From Lonicera japonica (lineage: Eukaryota; Streptophyta; Magnoliopsida; Dipsacales; Caprifoliaceae), in NCBI GenBank assembly GCA_021464415.1, contig CM038469.1, forward strand, positions 9,712,501 to 9,776,500: a stretch of DNA of 64,000 nt, written 5' to 3'. The notes under the pieces are model-generated. The model was given only the letters and a program-made list of their open reading frames with translations, did not search any database and was not told where the DNA came from. Position 1 is the first letter of the stretch. Each line of letters begins with the position of its first letter. This document shows, one piece after another, positions 48,471 through 59,307 of this stretch. The translations under genes and the position numbers were made by a program.

Positions 48471-48653
48471 ATTCAATATTTTTATTTTTAGCAACAAAAC
48501 TTTATCATCCCTGCATTATTTCCGTAAACTAACCCCACCACTGGGGTGAATTGCAAGTGTTTTTACAAAACTGGTGGGGTAGAGAAGAAAGTATATTCAC
48601 ATTGGGGTGAAAAGATGGATTTTATGGGTGTATTTAAGAATTTTCAAACAAAA

Positions 48654-49392
48654 TCACCCCCTTTGGGAAACACATATAAGATACATATGTTTGAAAAATT
48701 CAAATTCAAATAATTTTGAATTTAAAATTAAAATTAAAATTGAAGCCTAACAAATTAGAGACAACATCGTTAAACATACTGCACTGTTATTGTAGACATA
48801 TTAAATCCAAAAGAATTATACACAAAGTGTTATATTATATCGTGTGACATACATATTAAATGTTCGATATCTTTTAAATAGTAAGAAGTTAAAGTAATCT
48901 AACTTGTAATGCTACTATTTTGTAAGCGTGCACCTTGTAATATCTTCGGTTAGGAACAAAAAGGTGATACGCAACACCAAAAACACTCTACTTTTGTTAC
49001 TTTCCGGATTTGGAAAAGATACAAATTTATTATCAAGAATCAATGCTCAGCCTTTTGTTGTGACGTTTATTGTGAGATCTCTTCACTGTTTGATCTATTA
49101 TTCATAGTTCCTTTAGAAGTAAAAAAAATGAAATTGAAAAGGTGAATGGAAAGTCTAGTGGTAGTAAATTAGTGGGTGCTAGCTATATGCTTGAATTGTA
49201 TATGTAATTCATATTTTGAATAAAAGTTGTCATTTGCTTATTTAAATCCTGAATTGAATTAAAGATGAATTTGATTTTCCCTTTTTGGAGCATGCATTTG
49301 CACACCAATTTTGAGGGATGGCTGACTCATTGTTATCTCTTCCTCTTTATTTTTATTTTTTAAGAATTGATAAATATCCTTGATTAAATATT
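48654..49392. other. Intergenic DNA, nothing recognised
   Basis: No coding or repeat structure that could be bounded. Confidence 0.4.
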
Positions 49393-49401
49393 GAACAAAT
49401 T

Positions 49402-49791
49402 GGACTCGACTCCCCTCCATTACTCTTTCTATTCAATTTCGTCTAATATTGTGGTTTAGTTTGAAACCTAAATGGATGAATGTTTTCACAAGACTTGGCA
49501 AGATGATCTATATAATGAGTGGACCAGATACACAAAATTTCATCAAAAAATTCAAACCAAAGGTCGGTATAATAAAATTTTAATATATACATTCATTTTT
49601 GACCAATAAAATTTTAAAATATCTTCTCACTTACTTTTGGTTTAAATTTTTTGATAAAATTTTGTAGAAATGGTCTACTCGTGCTAGAGATCATTTTCTC
49701 CATGTTTCGTGAAAAAAATTAGCCATTAGGCGTCAAACTAGACTCCATTGGACGAAATTGAATAGAAAAGTAATGGAGGGGAGGCAAATCC
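49402..49791. mobile_element. Foldback MITE, 390 bp, 9-bp target duplication
   Basis: Flanked by GAACAAATT at 49393-49401 and 49792-49800. The two halves are inverted copies almost to the centre (about 49590): left GGACTCGACTCCCCTCCATTAC versus reversed right GGATTTGCCTCCCCTCCATTAC, continuing through TCTATTCAATTTCGTC and AAAATTTYATCAAAAAATT. The 9-bp duplication indicates Mutator-type transposase. The transcript would form a long hairpin. Confidence 0.88.
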
Positions 49792-49894
49792 GAACAAATT
49801 ATACTAGTTACCAAAGATAATTAGGTCATTTAGCCATATTATTATCAAAATTAGAAATAAATGTATTTTCTGCACCTAATCTAAAAACATAAAC

Positions 49895-50005
49895 AAAAAA
49901 AAAAAAATGGGCTAAAAACAAAATTTTGGAGTGTTCACTAATTTATCAAATGTTGTGGGTCTGACTAAAGAAGCCCTTAAAATATTTGATCAATACTAAT
50001 TTGAT
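49895..50005. repeat. Isolated terminus of the 31058/54441 Mutator-like family
   Basis: GGGCTAAAAACAAAATTTTGG, then TTCACTAATTTATCAAATG and AGCCCTTAAAATATTTGATCA, ending AATACTAATTTG, matches the right end of the element at 31058-32711 (TTCACTAATTTATTAAATG, CCCTTAAAATCTTTGGGC, TCCTAATTTGC). No partner end was seen, so it is a fragment. Confidence 0.6.
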
Positions 50006-51171
50006 AAAAAAAAAAATTTGTCATGCACAATTTTTTTAGTCTCTCATACACACTTACAATAATTTTCTCACATGTGCACAAACATTTATTGAATTCTTTC
50101 AAATTTTGAAATTATAAAAGAATTCTATAACAACTATTTTTTATTTTAATAGAATTTCATATGAACTCTATAAATCGATTATTCCAATTATATAATTTTT
50201 TCCATTTTATATAATTCCAATTATAATTGAATTATAGTCATGCGTACAATAACGTTGATGTATAGAACTGGTAAAAATTAAATTTGATAAACAAATTGAA
50301 AATGCAGTCAAACTTTAGGGAGTAGAAGTGTAGATAATTTCTATAAGGAAAGTCAAAAGTTAATAGTAACATGTATCAAATTTTTAAATAATTTATGATA
50401 TGATCTATAATTTAATAACATAACATAACTTTTATTTTATTTTATTTTATAGTTTCACAACTATCGCAATAAAAAATGAAAATGACTAAACTACATCCAC
50501 CATTACATCCCCTCTTTAATTAGTCAACATAAAATGTCGCTTGAAAAAAGAAAAAAATAAGAAGAAAACAAAAAGTCATCGAAAAAGGTTGCCGTTCCGT
50601 GAAAAAAGGCGTGATAACTACCCTTTTGGTAGTTTTTAATTCTTATGCAAACCATGAGCCAAAAATTAGCGTGGAATAATAATCTTATATTATAATAATA
50701 TTATGGAAGAAGTCTACTTCTCTCTTTTAATTAATATTGTCTAATTAATTATACCTTCATTTTTTTCACTTTTTCATATCAACTTTCTCTCATCAATATC
50801 ATAATATGTAGACACATTCATCAATTCATGCATCTTTACATAATCCTTCAGATTATTACTCGATTCATTTGGCACAATAATTCATTCTTGCACCTATAAA
50901 TCCATAAATGTGCGGCAAAAGATTTGTTACTTCATTTCAATGTCAAGATTCAATTCAAAGAAAGATTGTTTCTTATGATTTATATATTAATTACTAAATA
51001 AATATTAGTTGATTAAGCCTTAAACATTTTTTTTGTTTTTAAAGCTTTCCTCAAACTTTGTATTACATTTTTTGTTCTTGAAACTCTCCTCCAATTTTGC
51101 ATTAATCGTGTATGTAAGTGCAACCCCAATCATGAACTCTTATTTTTTTTAATCATTAGATGTACAAGAAT
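50006..51171. other. Intergenic DNA, no gene seen
   Basis: AT-rich and no feature recognised. Confidence 0.4.
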
Positions 51172-51863
51172 AAGTGTGAATTACAATAATGATGTACTTC
51201 AGATCTTAAATAATTGTGTCACTTTTTCTTTGTGATTTCTTAAATTAATAGTACCATTAATTTTTTTAATTTTTTTTATATAAAATCAAATTTTAAATTT
51301 TACAATAGAAATAACTTATATTTACTATTGATTATGTTGATTTAGATCTCTTAAAAAATATTAAAGTCAAAGTGAGACAATCTATCAATTCAAGACGCAT
51401 AAGGTCTCTCATATTTTGTAGGCACTTACAAAATAGTTGATGTGCAAATTGACATATTACTAGAATTTTTGTAAAACAAGATTATAGAAGAAGCTGTTAG
51501 AAAATGGGTATTAAAAAACACATTTTTCACCATTTTGAGGGCAAATTTGTAATAAGATTTTGCACTTGGTTGTCAAAGTTCCTTAATATATTCGTGTTCT
51601 TCTACGTGAGTACATCGAAATCATGTATTTATATGCTCAAAATGGTTAAGAGGTGAATGAGAAATTGTCACCCAAAGTAAACAAATTGAAATGGAGAAAT
51701 GCAAATGAAAGTGGGTAATCCCACATAGGAAAAATGAAAAAGGTTTGATGGGTTTATAATTAAGCTCAAGTGAATGCCTTGTTAAATGATTCAAAATGAA
51801 AGGCTCTCTCTCGCGCACACAGGGTCGCAGTGGGGTGCGAATCACGACCGAAATAAGCCTGAA

Positions 51864-51950
51864 ACCATCGCAGATCCGTTAACTAAAGGGTTAAATCGAG
51901 AGCTAGTTGAGAAATCATCGACAGGAATGGGGCTAAAGCCCATGAATTAA
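51864..51950 (+). pseudogene. Copia pol C-terminal remnant
   Basis: Reads TIADPLTKGLNRELVEKSST, then GMGLKPMN and a stop, the typical end of plant Copia polyproteins (pattern NIADPLTKGL). It joins directly to 5' LTR sequence. The parallel 3' LTR reads CCATTGCGG where the junction reads CCATCGCAG, so the deletion fused the LTR to pol within a short region of similarity. Confidence 0.85.
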
Positions 51951-52519
51951 TAAGTCTTTATAGTGGATACCCAACCTACGTGACTGGAGATCTCAAGATG
52001 TAGTTATAAAAGGGACAACTAAATTATAAAGACGATATTGGATCACTGTGGGGATTTTTCCCGAATCCATTCCTATGATCAAACCGTGATGCCTGTATGG
52101 ATGAAGGTTAAGCTAAGCTTTTAATGATTCTTATGCGTCGAGCGGGGTAAGGCGGGTTACCCTTAATTAAGAGATCACATATGTAAGAGGGAAGAATGGC
52201 CGCTTCTAAAGGAATTGTTTAGGGCACAGTTCTTGTAAATTCTTACAGAACCAGGCGTATGTTCATGGCCATTAACGAACATAATAGTGAGAACTGAAAA
52301 GTTTAAGGAATATTCTTGTGTGAGTTATGTCATTGTTAACATAAATGACAGAACAGTTCAAGGACATCGCTTCTACTGTTTAGTTAGTAAAGTAAACATA
52401 ATATCACAAGGGAGGGTTCAAAGGGTAAAACATACCTATCCTATGCAGATTTCGACCGTCGAGTCTTACCACCATCTCTTCCGAGCAGTTGGTCTCCAAT
52501 TATCATTCATGTGGGAAAT

Positions 52520-53485
52520 TGTTAGAAAATGGGTATTAAAAAACACATTTTTCACCATTTTGAAGGTAAATTTGTAATAAGACTTTGCATCCGGTTGACA
52601 AAGTTCGTAATATATTCGTATTCTACTACGTGAGTACATCAAAATCGCGTATTTATATGCTCAAAATGGTTAAGGGGTGAATGAGAAATTGTCACCCATA
52701 GTGAGCAAATTGAAATGGACAAATGCAAATGAAAGTGGGTAATCCCACATAGAAAAAATGAAAAAAGTTTGATGGGTTTATAACTAAGCTCAAGTGAATG
52801 CCTTGTTGAATGATTCAAAATAAAAGGTTCTCTCTCGCGCACACAGGCGCGCAGGGGGTGCAGATCACACGCCGAAATAAGCCTGAAACCATTGCGGCTC
52901 ATGTGTGTCTGCACCTGCGCACACCAATGCCTAACCGAAAAGCGAGCCTTGCGGGGGCTAAGTTTTGCACCTGAAAAATTAATTTTTTCCAATTTAAATT
53001 TTGAACTCATTGCATTTATCTCAATTAAATAGCTACTTAATGGTCAGTTTTGAGAAAACTGATTTCGATTAATAGCCACTTAAATTATCAGTTTTTGAGA
53101 AACTGATTTGGATTAATGACTATGTTAATGGTCATTATTCTCCAATTTGAATTAAAAGGAGACCTTAGCTCTTTTCACACTACACACTAACACAATCTTG
53201 AAATTCTCTCTAAACCTGTTTTTCTTTCCTCTCTAGATAGTAGGTTCTAATATCCGGTGGTAAGTTCACGCATTTTTCAGTTCGATCAGTGTACTTACGT
53301 GCTAAAGTACTACTGAACCATCGTTTTATCCTGGAAAACAGGCGTTGTTTACCAGTCTCTAAGCACAACCGAGAAGCAGCGTAACTGTTTTAAAGAGACT
53401 GTGGTTATCATAGGACTCGGTGTTGGTTGATATCAACTTGTACAAAATCATTTTATATGTTTAAAATTGCATAAAATTTCTAACA
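52520..53485 (+). repeat. 3' LTR of the deleted Copia element
   Basis: 966 bp with inverted ends TGTTAGAAA...TTTCTAACA. The preceding ATGTGGGAAAT is the likely polypurine tract. It differs from the surviving 375 bp of the 5' LTR at numerous positions, so this is an older insertion than the Copia element at 40205. Confidence 0.88.
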
Positions 53486-53940
53486 GAAGCTATATGTTAA
53501 AACGATCACGCATCTCGTGGGTATTAAGTTAGTACATATTATTATAAAACGTGTGAATTACAATAATGATGTACTTCACATCTTAAATAATCGTGTCAAT
53601 TTTTCTTTGTGATTTCTTAAATTAATAGTACCGTTATTTTTTTAATTTTTTAATTTTTTTTATATAAAATCAAATTTTAAATTTTACAATAGAAATAAGT
53701 TATATTTACTATTGATTATGTTGATTTAGATCTCTTAAAAAATATTAAAGTCAAAGTGAGAGAATCTATCAATTCGAGACGCATAAGGTCTCCAATATTT
53801 TGTAGGCACTTACAAAATAGGTGATGTGCAAATTGAAATATTACTAGAATTTTTGTAAAACAAGATTATTGAAGAAGCTATATGTTAAAACGATCAAGCA
53901 TCTCGTGGGTATTAAGTTAGTACATATTATTATAAAACGC

Positions 53941-54431
53941 TCATGCATCGTGTGGAATATACGCTAGTATATAGTATTTCTAACCCATTAAAGTGACATC
54001 TCTTTAATGCAAACCATTACATCAGATTTTTAGGAACATTTTTTTTGTAGCTAAATATCTTTAAATTAATTGGGGACAGAAAAGTATTTAATAACTTCGT
54101 CTATATACAAATTAATCTGTGTGAGAAACAGACTTGCCATTAAGTTGTTAAAAAAATGATGTTACTTAGTGCTTACAAAAACATTAAAGGATATATGTTT
54201 AAAATCATTGGTTTAAAGAGTAATATTTTAATCAAGAATAAAATATTTATTATTTTATTATTTTAATTAATTAAGTTCAATTCCAATACTACCCTTCTTA
54301 AAAATATGTACAAGGAAATAAATATACAATTTCAAAGAGTATTATTTTTATGTTGGAATGTGTTATAACTGGTTATGCTCCAAAAAATTGAACTCTTAAT
54401 TTAGCATATCCTATCTAAAACAATAGGTGAA
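53941..54431. other. Intergenic DNA, nothing recognised
   Basis: AT-rich, no gene. Confidence 0.4.
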
Positions 54432-54440
54432 ACCTTTAAT

Positions 54441-55823
54441 AGAAAATTAGTATTTTACCCATTATTTTAAGGGTCTTTTTACTCAAACCCACTATGTTTG
54501 TCAAATTAGCGTATAACCCAAAATTTTGTTTTTAGCCCTTTATTTTTCTTTTAGCCCAGGGACAAATAATACATTTATTATAATTTAATCTAATAATTAT
54601 ATGAATAAATGACTCACTTAATTGCTTTTACTAATTTATTAGACTTGTCACATATTTAATTATAGATATTTATCAACTCTAAAAAAAGAAGATATAACAA
54701 CGAATCATTTCTAAGCTAATAAATATATTCAAAACAAGATAAATATAACAATGGAGAGCTACTAAGATGTTGGATTGATATACAAAGATTGGATTGGTTA
54801 TGGCTCAGTATGGATAATGTGATGACGAAGGAGTTTAGTAGATCTTATGTTAGACAAAGAAGATCCCATCATGAAGAAGAACATAGTAGTCAAAAACGAC
54901 TTGTTTACGGTATCAATTGTCAACTTCAAAGTATAATGAGAAAACATATGATTCCATATTACAAACCAGTATATGCTACGTCTTTGTTCATGGAAAATTT
55001 TAGAGTGGATTTATTTGTTGTGATCATCAAATATATGCTCCAAGTGACAACCAGTAATCTTTTATTTAGTGCACAAATAATGATTGTTAAAATGTTCATT
55101 CTAAGGTTAGTAAATTCTTTATTCACGTTCTTTTGAACTCGTCTCTCTACATTTATTTATATTTAATATTTTTTTCTACATGCTTTTAATATGACTGTGA
55201 TTTTAGTTTTACTTGTGTAATATATTTTTCAACATGCCCACGTTTTTAGTTTTACTTGCGTAATATCTATTTTAATATGATTGTGTTCTTACTTTTACTC
55301 ATGTAATGTCTTTTTTAATATATATGTATGTACATATTTTACTTGTATAATCTTTTTTTTTAATATGGCTGTGTTTTTAGTTTTACTTAAGTGTAATATT
55401 TACGTCTAATATGTCTTTTAGATACCCTAAGTTTAATATTTGATATTTTATATTTACTACAAGTTAATTTCTTAATTATTTTATTATATCTTTATCCTAA
55501 GGCAATTAATAATTATCAAAAGTTATCACTTATAATTTACATTTACACTTAAATTAAAAATTTGAAAACTGAATCTAAAACCAAAAAAATCCCTAAAAGA
55601 TATCCCTATATTCTAGCAACAACTAAATTTGAGGTGAATGACAAATTTAAATCCAAAAAGTAAAGAAAGGATAAGATGGAAAAACATAAAAAAAAACAAT
55701 AAAAACATTTATAAAATACATATATTTAATTAATCACTCTTTTGGGCTAATTACTAATTTCTTAAAAGGTGTGGGTTAAAAGCAAAATAATTTAAATTCT
55801 CGAGGCTAAAAACAAAAATGCCC
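54441..55823 (-). mobile_element. Non-autonomous Mutator-like element, copy 2
   Basis: Flanked by ACCTTTAAT at 54432-54440 and 55824-55832 (9 bp). The left end AGAAAATTAGTATTTTACCC...TTTTAAGGGT equals the reversed right end of the 31058 element, and the right end reversed (GGGCATTTTTGTTTTTAGCC) equals that element's left end: same family, opposite orientation. The shared interior block GGTTAGTAAATTC...TTCTTTTGAACTC lies at 55105-55140. A 115-codon frame at 54789-55136 shows no known domain and no conservation evidence, so it is not called a gene. Confidence 0.85.
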
Positions 55824-55832
55824 ACCTTTAAT

Positions 55833-56290
55833 TTGTGAAGGAGGAACAATATACATACTATTTGACTTTTCCCAGATATTTAAAAATATAGATAAAAAGA
55901 AAAGAAAAGAAAAGAAGAAGAAGAAGAAGTAAGATGATTTTGTTTTTATCCAATCAATCTTCAAGTTTATCCACTAAATTAAAAGAAATCGGGTTGAATA
56001 TTATTTATGTTTATATAAAAAAAATGTTATTTGTAAGTTTATCCATCTTAAAACTTATTAGTATTAGAGATTCAAGTTTTACCCAATGGTTAACATTGTG
56101 AGTTATCACACAATCCGCCACAGATCAATCCCCCTTCCCTAAAGAAATACCGGATCTCACCATCGCTTCATAAAATTAAATATTTACAACCTTCCTAAAA
56201 GACCGTCATCTTTCATTCCATCAAAATCCTAATCCAGAGTGTATATACACATGAAATTTACATATGAATAATAATTAACTATTATAATTA
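55833..56290. other. Intergenic DNA with purine-rich simple repeat
   Basis: A GAAAA/GAAG simple repeat lies at about 55896-55930. No gene was seen. Confidence 0.45.
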
Positions 56291-56293
56291 ATC

Positions 56294-58390
56294 CACTATG
56301 CCCAGCGGGGGTTTAGGCGACGTACACTGTACGTCGCTTAAGTAAAGCTTGTTCGTCACCTAAGATTTAAGCGACGAATGTCGTGTCCCCTAAGCTCCGT
56401 CGCCTAAGTCACGTGGCATATTGTTTAGGCGACGTACAAATAAAGGCGCGTTGCCTAAGTATCACTTAGGTGACGTACAATGTGTATGTCGCCTAAGTGA
56501 TTCATAGGCGCCTAAGTGATACTTAGGCTTTGAACGTATAACCTGTCGCCTAAGATTCACTTGTTCGTCGCATACGTTTTACACTTAAGCGACGTAGCGT
56601 TTGCGTTTGTCACCAAGAGATATATCTTAGGTGACGTACCTTTTTATGTTCGTCACCTATAATTATCTTTTATGCGACGTACTCTTTTATATTCGTTGCC
56701 TAAAGGTACATCTTAGCTGATGTACTCTTTTAGATAAAATGCATTATAACGTTTTGAGCTATTATTAATTTCTTAGTCACAAAAAAATTATATGTTTACT
56801 TAAGATGCAGACCATCTATTTAATTTTAGTATCACTAGTTTTAAATTTAGTACAATACTTTAGGATTATAAAATAACTAGATTATAAAGAGAAAAAACAT
56901 ATTTTTCATATTTTAACGACTAAACAAAAGGATTCGCAAATAAAAGTACTGATAAAAAAAATATTAATTGCAAACTTTATTCCTTAAAAAAAATATTTAA
57001 TGTAATAATCATTAAGTTATTGAATATAAATTATAAAAAGGTTAAACTATAAAATATGTAGGGTTTACAAAATAAAATTAATTAATTTTAAAATATCAAT
57101 AATATAAAATCTAAATTTTTGAAAATAAAAAATGGTCTTATTTTTCAAATATATGAAATTTCGTTTAAAATTGTGACGGGAAAGTAACTTTAAGCGACGT
57201 ACATTGATCAAAGTACGTCGCCTATGTGAATTTTAGATTTTTCAAATATTTAAAATTTCGTTGAAAATTGCGGCGGAAAAATATCTTTAAGCGTACATTG
57301 ATCAATGTACGTCGCCTAAGTGGGAATTTTCTGTGACGTACCTTAATCAATGTACGTCGCTTAAGTGAATTTTAGATTTTTCAAATATTTAAAATTTCGT
57401 TTAAAATTGCGGCGGAAAAATATCTTTAAGTGACGTACTTTGATCAAGGTACGTCGCCAAAGTGGGAATTTTACGCGACGTACATTAATCAATGTACGTC
57501 GCCTAAGTGAATTTTTAGATTTTTCAAATATTTAAAATTTCGTTGAAAATTGCGACATAAAAATATGTTTAAGCGACGTACATTGATCAATGTACACCGC
57601 CTAAGTGGGCATTTTACGTGACTTGCATTGTTGTTCGTCGCTTAAGTGAATTTTAGGAGACGTACATTGATGTATGTCGCTTAAGTAGAGTTTTAGGAGA
57701 TGTACATTAATGTACGTCACTTGTACGTCACTTAAGTTCTTATATATGTCTGATAATTGTACTATGTCTAGTATGAGATGCAATACTTCACAAGTATGCT
57801 CTACGACTGCCATAAATTAACAAATCTATGATAAGTATGCTCTGTGACTGCCACTCTTGTGGATCTCTCACATTAGAAAACTTAGATTTTGTTAAGTAGA
57901 GAGCTCGAAGCTCATATTTTGGCAGAGGGGTTTGGTGTTTGGATAAGTGTTCTCTCTCTTGTAAAAAATCCTTATGAATGATATTTTATTAGTAAGTTTG
58001 GTTATCTTAGGCTCTATAGTTTTTACAATCTTATGGTTTTTATTTAGGTTATGTGTTTCATATTTATTGTTTGATGATTCTTAGTTTTGCGATTTAAGTA
58101 TCACTACGGTATTGCGTAGTCCGAAGCTACGGATACTCTCCTATGGTATCAGAGCATTAATGTACGTCGCCTAAGTGCATTTTTAGGAGACATTCATTTA
58201 TGTGCGTCGCTTAAGTGGAGTTTTAGGAGACGTACTTTGTGGTACGTCGCTTAAGTGGAGTTTTAGGAGACGTACATTGGCGTACGTCGCTTAAGTTAAG
58301 TTTTAAGAGACGGACATTAATGTACGTCGCCTAAGTGAGTTTTAGGAGACCTATTAGTGTACGTCGCCTAAAACCCTTCCTGGCATAGTG
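56294..58390 (+). mobile_element. CACTA transposon 2, 2.1 kb, non-coding
   Basis: Left end CACTATGCCCAGCGGGGG, reversed right end CACTATGCCAGGAAGGG, flanked by the 3-bp duplication ATC (56291-56293 and 58391-58393). Subterminal words TTAGGCGACGTACA and TGTACGTCGCCTAAG fill about 56310-56725, 57185-57735 and 58155-58375, often as palindromes such as GACGTACATTGATCAATGTA. There is no transposase gene; a piece of Copia LTR lies inside at 57747-58155. Confidence 0.93.
57747..58155 (+). mobile_element. Copia LTR fragment with primer-binding site inside CACTA 2
   Basis: About 400 bp ending ACGGATACTCTCCTA, followed at 58144-58155 by TGGTATCAGAGC, the classical initiator tRNA-Met primer site of Copia elements. 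Immediately after it the CACTA subterminal words resume (ATTAATGTACGTCGCC). A solo LTR would not keep the primer site, so this is a truncated or captured 5' end. Confidence 0.65.
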
Positions 58391-58393
58391 ATC

Positions 58394-58733
58394 AAAACAA
58401 TAATCCAAGTTGATCAGATATTTAATTCACAACTAGCAAAAAACTGTTAAGACTAGATCCTTTCATAATAACATAAATCCTTATATCCAGTTTATTTTAT
58501 TAAATAACTAAATAGTATTACTTTGTTGTAATTTTATTCTATAAAGTGAATTAACTTAAAAAATAATTAGGATCACAACAACACAACAATAGAAAAAAAA
58601 TATTATTGCTAAAACCCTTTCAATTGAATTGACTTTTTATATTTTTAAGAAAAATACTATTTGGTCAATTCCAACATATTCAGACCCAAAAAAAAAATTA
58701 AAAAATCCAACATATCGTTTTCATAAGCATAAA
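58394..58733. other. Intergenic DNA, nothing recognised
   Basis: AT-rich spacer between CACTA 2 and the direct-repeat pair. Confidence 0.4.
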
Positions 58734-59130
58734 TCTCGCGTACAACGTCATGTAAAAGAATTGATTGATGTATGGCATTTGCGTGCGACTAAAATGCATT
58801 TGCTCATCGGTTCAAGTGGAGCTTCAGTCATCTCTAAATCATTTTATCTAAAAGAAAGGTGGTGAAGCCAACAAGTGTATATTTCACTCTCTCCTATTTC
58901 ACCAAATATCTTATTCCGTATTTTTGGTCTATATTAATATCTTTAATAGTATAATAACAATAATAACAATAATTATTATAATCAATTTTGATAATATTAA
59001 CTAAAAACCTCACGTATAACGTCATGTAAAAGAATTGATTGATGTATGACATTGCGTGCGACTAAAATGCATTTGCTTGTTGGTTCCAGTGGAGCTTCAA
59101 TCATCTCAAAATGAATTTAATTAAAAGAAG
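58734..59130 (+). repeat. Two direct repeats of about 125 bp
   Basis: Copy A 58734-58860 and copy B 59009-59130 share AACGTCATGTAAAAGAATTG, GCGTGCGACTAAAATGCATT and GTGGAGCTTCARTCATCTC, 275 bp apart. The short open frame across copy A is not supported as a gene. Confidence 0.85.
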
Positions 59131-59307
59131 ACGACACAACATTCATGTCTCTCAACGGTCTTAAAGAAAACGCTCTCTCTAACCCCCCCCCTCACTGTTC
59201 ACTCATCTTCCTCGATTGATCCGTGTAGGTCTTTTGAGGAGGAAGATCAGCAAATCAGAAGCAATAAGAAAGTCAAGAATAAGCACCGGATTATTGAGGA
59301 AAGTAAT
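59131..59307 (+). other. 5' untranslated region of the LINE
   Basis: It precedes ORF1 and contains a nine-C run at about 59182-59190. The exact 5' end of the LINE is uncertain because its 3' end and target duplication lie outside the window. Confidence 0.45.

Larger units (their letters stand above)
46376..48645. mobile_element. Large non-coding TIR element with 8-bp duplication
   Basis: Flanked by AAACAAAA (46368-46375 and 48646-48653). Left end GGGTGTTCTTAAATGCAC and reversed right end GAAAATTCTTAAATACAC match over TTCTTAAATRCAC; further in, both ends carry TCTYTCACCCC. A second, directly oriented copy of the left terminus lies at 46517-46565. The interior holds AT-rich tandem repeats and microsatellites and no credible gene. 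An 8-bp duplication fits hAT or a shortened Mutator-type event; the superfamily is not certain. Confidence 0.7.
51495..53485 (+). mobile_element. Internally deleted Copia element
   Basis: Starts TGTTAGAAAATGGG, ends TTTCTAACA, flanked by the 5-bp duplication GAAGC (51490-51494 and 53486-53490). It consists of a truncated 5' LTR (51495 to about 51870), the last 28 codons of RNase H, a 3' untranslated part and a full 966-bp 3' LTR (52520-53485). All of gag and most of pol are missing. The tandem unit 2 shows the site before insertion. Confidence 0.93.
51172..53940. repeat. 390-bp tandem duplication, first unit split by a Copia element
   Basis: Unit 1 is 51172-51494 plus about 53491-53550; unit 2 is 53551-53940. 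Matching runs from GTGAATTACAATAATGATG through TTTTACAATAGAAATAA and AGACGCATAAGGTCTC to GTGGGTATTAAGTTAGTAC. Unit 2 has the uninterrupted junction GAAGAAGCTATATG (about 53873-53886), the empty form of the Copia insertion site in unit 1. Confidence 0.92.

Noticed and set aside
54789..55136. 115-codon frame inside Mutator-like copy 2
   Set aside because: No domain, and the sister element at 31058 has no equivalent open frame in the corresponding region.
58629..58865. 78-codon frame next to CACTA 2
   Set aside because: It covers one copy of a direct repeat; the second copy does not keep the frame.
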